Shown piece by piece: positions 54,861-57,196 of a DNA stretch of 57,196 nucleotides; the stretch's first letter is position 1; each line of letters opens with the position of its first letter. Position numbers and translations under genes: made by a program. Origin of the DNA: Enterococcus durans NBRC 100479 = LMG 10746 (lineage in GTDB: Bacteria; Bacillota; Bacilli; Lactobacillales; Enterococcaceae); NCBI RefSeq assembly GCF_001544215.1, contig NZ_BCQB01000016.1, positions 1 through 57,196 on the forward strand, in the 5' to 3' direction. Under the pieces are notes generated by a model, which made no database searches, was not told the DNA's origin, and saw nothing but the letters and a program-made list of their open reading frames with translations.

Positions 54861-55040
54861 TTATTTTAAATAATCTTCAATTTTTTGTGTCACAAAATAG
54901 CCATGTGTAACGATTCGTGCAGCTTCTGTACGGCAATACGGGCAAACAACAGGCATTTCTTTATCTTGATGTTCGACAACATTATTGACTTCTTCATAGG
55001 CAAATTTCTTTCCACAATTTGGGCATTTCATTTTTTCCAT
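54861..55040 (-). CDS. Small zinc-ribbon protein
   Basis: 59 aa. Two CxxC pairs, CPNCGK and CPYCRT, 30 residues apart, can bind one zinc. The tail ends in TQKIEDYLK. AAAGGAAG lies about 10 nt before ATG 55040; earlier starts lack a site. Function unknown; perhaps an adaptor or RNA-binding protein. Confidence 0.7.
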   Translation of the reverse strand: MEKMKCPNCGKKFAYEEVNNVVEHQDKEMPVVCPYCRTEAARIVTHGYFVTQKIEDYLK

Positions 55041-55091
55041 AATTGAACGACTTCCTTTCATTCCTTCACATAAATAGCTTACTCTCATATC

Positions 55092-55122
55092 AAAAAAAAG
55101 AGAAGCGATAACACTTCTCTTT
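55092..55122 (-). terminator. Terminator of the PepSY-like gene
   Basis: AAAGAGAAGTGTTATCGCTTCTCTTT then eight T residues on the minus strand, overlapping the stop of the gene. Confidence 0.85.
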
Positions 55123-55639
55123 ACGCTTGAATCAACAACCGTTGTGTCCGTTCATTATCCAACAAATCAACTTCATAATAGAGCTTGCTATTTTTGATCA
55201 AAAGCTGCCAGTCTTTTGCCTTCGCTCTTTTTTGCCCACATTGCTTCAATGCTTCTTTCATCGCGGCTTGCGGTGTTTTAACACTAGAAACTGCATCTAT
55301 ATCAAAGGTAACGTAGGAACTTTTTTCGGTTTTTTCTACTGGATTTATCTCTGTTTTACCCGTTGTTGGGTCGATCACTACAACTTGATCCTGATAGATG
55401 AATAGATATTCAAAGGTGTTATTTGTTTGATTTTTTACATCTTTTTTGGCAATAAATTGGATAGCATCTACTTTTTCTTGATGCGCTTCCTCCTTAAAAA
55501 TCGTTGTTGCCTTTTTCAATGAGATACGATAATCCTGTTCACTGATATCATCATAGCTAAATGTCGCATCCAACAATCCTAAAGACGCTGTGATGCCGAT
55601 AATTACAATAATAGCTAAGCTAAAAATCACTTTTTTCAT
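55121..55639 (-). CDS. Membrane-anchored PepSY-like protein
   Basis: 172 aa. One N-terminal membrane span (residues 4-22), then an extracellular region with two PepSY-like units: about 37-95, ending FIYQDQVVVIDPTTGK, and about 110-170, ending KLYYEVDLLDNERTQ. Such domains often inhibit peptidases or bind wall components. ATG 55639 has AGGAG 7 nt upstream. Identity as PepSY is moderately sure. Confidence 0.65.
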   Translation of the reverse strand: MKKVIFSLAIIVIIGITASLGLLDATFSYDDISEQDYRISLKKATTIFKEEAHQEKVDAIQFIAKKDVKNQTNNTFEYLFIYQDQVVVIDPTTGKTEINPVEKTEKSSYVTFDIDAVSSVKTPQAAMKEALKQCGQKRAKAKDWQLLIKNSKLYYEVDLLDNERTQRLLIQA

Positions 55640-55731
55640 CACTTATCTCCTGTTTCTTTTTTTTCAGGATAACAGGATTTTTTCGAAAGAAAAATCGAAT
55701 GAGTTAAAAAAAAAGTGACATTTTTGTTACA

Positions 55732-56112
55732 TCACTCATGTAATTCTAATGGCAAGCCATCTGGATCAAAGAAAAAAGTCATTTTCTTGCCAGTAAACGT
55801 ATCCTTTCTTATGGGTTCGGTTTCGATCCCTTTTTCATGGAGTTCCTTGATTGTCTGTTCGATATTCTCTACTTTAAAGGCTAAATGCCTCAATCCACAT
55901 GCTTCTGGATAGTTGGGGCGTTTTGGCGCATCGGCCATTCCAAAAATTTCCAGTTCTGCTTCGCCAAGTTTCAAATCCAATTTATGATCGTTGCGTTCCG
56001 GCCGATAATTTTCCCGAATAATAGCAAAACCTAATTTATTAACATAAAAATCACGTGATTTTTGATAATCCGATACAATTATTGCTACATGATGAATAAC
56101 AGAAAGCTCCAT
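55732..56112 (-). CDS. VOC family (glyoxalase-type) protein
   Basis: 126 aa. IHHVAIIVSDYQKSRDFY, LRHLAFKVENIEQT and a C-terminal FFDPDGLPLELHE hold the metal ligands (His, His, Glu) of the vicinal oxygen chelate fold, in the group of E. coli YaeR. Substrate unknown. AAGGAG lies 7 nt before ATG 56112. Confidence 0.84.
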   Translation of the reverse strand: MELSVIHHVAIIVSDYQKSRDFYVNKLGFAIIRENYRPERNDHKLDLKLGEAELEIFGMADAPKRPNYPEACGLRHLAFKVENIEQTIKELHEKGIETEPIRKDTFTGKKMTFFFDPDGLPLELHE

Positions 56113-56176
56113 ACTACTTCTCCTTTTCACTGGTTATTCTTTCATTTTACTCGTTTTGTTCTCAGAAAACAAAAAA

Positions 56177-56217
56177 ACGGCGGAAGCAGAAGCAACTACT
56201 TCTGTCCCGACCTCGTC
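56177..56217. repeat. Intergenic repeat family A, internally deleted copy
   Basis: ACGGCGGAAGCAGAAGC joins directly to CTTCTGTCCCGACCTCG, i.e. the two ends of the family A element without its middle. Lies between the VOC gene and the YgjV-like gene. Confidence 0.65.
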
Positions 56218-56391
56218 TTTTCATTCTTTAAATGTAAAGTTCTTGATATTCTCAAGAAAACAAGCAATCGTAATCATAACACAGATTATTTTTAATTGAA
56301 AGACTAGATTTTTTTTTAGAAAAGAATACAATAGGTTGTCTTGTAAAAATTAACAAACACTACATTTAGTGTCTAAAGGAGTTTTATATAG

Positions 56392-57135
56392 ATGAAATCA
56401 TATTTTCGTTTTTTAGCACATCAGTTAAAGGGCTGGCCACAACAAAATTATTATTTATTCTTTTTTAGTCTTGGTTGTCAAACCATGACACTAGTCAACA
56501 GACCAATCACTTGGCTATCCATTGTTGCCTTTATTGGAACAAATCTTGGTGTATTGTGTATTTTATCGATCAATGCAGCCAAATCTGTTAATGGTATTTT
56601 AGGTATATTATCTGCGATTTGCTTTATTATTGTCGGGTTTTCCGCTAAAAATTACTTAAGCATCGGCGAACAGATAGCCTATATGATTACTTTAGACATC
56701 CCAGTATTACTAAGTAAAGAATGGAATCATAACATGGCATCAAAAATCCGGAAATTTACAGGAAAAATTTGGTTCATCGCAATCATCGCTACCATCATCG
56801 TTTATTTCGTTTCTGGTTTCTTGATTGGCACATACACAGATGATCCACGCCCTTGGGTGGATGCAATTGCTTTTTCAATCAGTTTATCCGCTGGTGTCAT
56901 TAGCTTCTTACGTTACAACAATCAATACTATTGGTGGTTGGCTTCTGGATTAGCTCAAATGGTTCTATGGTATATCTCTTTTACCCATGGTTCTGCAAGT
57001 CTAGCAATGTTCGTCAATAGTTCTGTATACTTATTGAATGATGTACTTGCTTTCACTGTTTCTCCTTGGTATAACCAAAAAGAACGTGAACGGATGCAAA
57101 AAATGGAAGAGGACTATTACTCTCAACACGCTTAA
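56392..57135 (+). CDS. YgjV-like inner membrane protein
   Basis: 247 aa, about seven membrane segments, beginning YFRFLAHQLKGWPQQNYYLF. The layout agrees with the YgjV membrane family, of unknown role. AAAGGAG lies upstream of the ATG. The last ~60 bases of the window after the stop contain no feature. Confidence 0.65.
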   Translation: MKSYFRFLAHQLKGWPQQNYYLFFFSLGCQTMTLVNRPITWLSIVAFIGTNLGVLCILSINAAKSVNGILGILSAICFIIVGFSAKNYLSIGEQIAYMITLDIPVLLSKEWNHNMASKIRKFTGKIWFIAIIATIIVYFVSGFLIGTYTDDPRPWVDAIAFSISLSAGVISFLRYNNQYYWWLASGLAQMVLWYISFTHGSASLAMFVNSSVYLLNDVLAFTVSPWYNQKERERMQKMEEDYYSQHA

Positions 57136-57196
57136 TACTTCCTCTTGAGAAAAGATATTCCTAAAAAATGCGGTAAACCATGGCTTAGAAATTTTT

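Overview
The window is chromosomal DNA of a low-GC Gram-positive coccus, most likely Enterococcus and probably the E. faecium/hirae/durans/mundtii group. The reasons are a dltXABCD operon, rex beside an ABC-F gene, separate coaB and coaC genes with an ECF S-component, anaerobic nrdDG, strong AGGAGG ribosome sites with frequent GTG/TTG starts, and AT-rich intergenic hairpins. The species cannot be fixed by reading alone. No tRNA, rRNA, CRISPR array, intact insertion sequence or phage module was seen.

Layout. 1-3.8 kb: leftward lipoate ligase, MBL hydrolase, DUF975 membrane protein and M42 aminopeptidase. 3.8-8.6 kb: dltXABCD for D-alanylation of teichoic acids, including the small dltX. 8.8-11.7 kb: a two-gene BceAB-type ABC transporter. 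12-15.3 kb: nrdD and nrdG (class III ribonucleotide reductase), with a NrdR box pair ahead of nrdD and repeats between the genes. 15.4-16.3 kb: two tandem copies of a predicted type I toxin-antitoxin module with identical 28-residue toxins. 16.3-20.5 kb: SOS-type dinB, rex and an ABC-F protein. 20.7-22.3 kb: a CoA-disulfide-reductase-like gene broken by one in-frame TAA. 22.7-26.6 kb: a protein of unknown function, a MetE-like methyltransferase behind a methionine T-box, and a secreted C39-like peptidase.

26.9-29.0 kb is an AT-rich island that looks acquired. It holds a small membrane protein, a radical SAM/SPASM-type gene interrupted by an in-frame TAG, and a 129-residue protein built like a modified-peptide precursor; a decayed small gene lies upstream. 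This is the best candidate for an undescribed system. 29.3-33.7 kb: cupin/XRE regulator plus potABCD. 33.9-38.8 kb: two quinone-oxidoreductase-like proteins, coaB, coaC, panT-like and an NAD(P)-binding protein. 38.9-43.1 kb: a GH18 endoglycosidase behind a cre site, a fumarate-reductase-like lipoprotein whose promoter spacer is filled by a Rex operator, and a divergent membrane protein. 43.3-57.2 kb is mostly housekeeping: murB, an oxidoreductase, exoA, a DnaQ-type exonuclease, tsaE, pta, ung, HAD, LURP-one, LacI regulator, acetyltransferases, VOC and YgjV-like.

The genes share redox and anaerobic themes (rex, Rex-box frd, nrdDG, pta) and SOS themes (dinB and a second LexA-like box). Two families of intergenic inverted repeats recur, one of them as tandem units of about 118 bp. 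Three reading frames carry single in-frame stops, which points to recent decay or to sequence errors.
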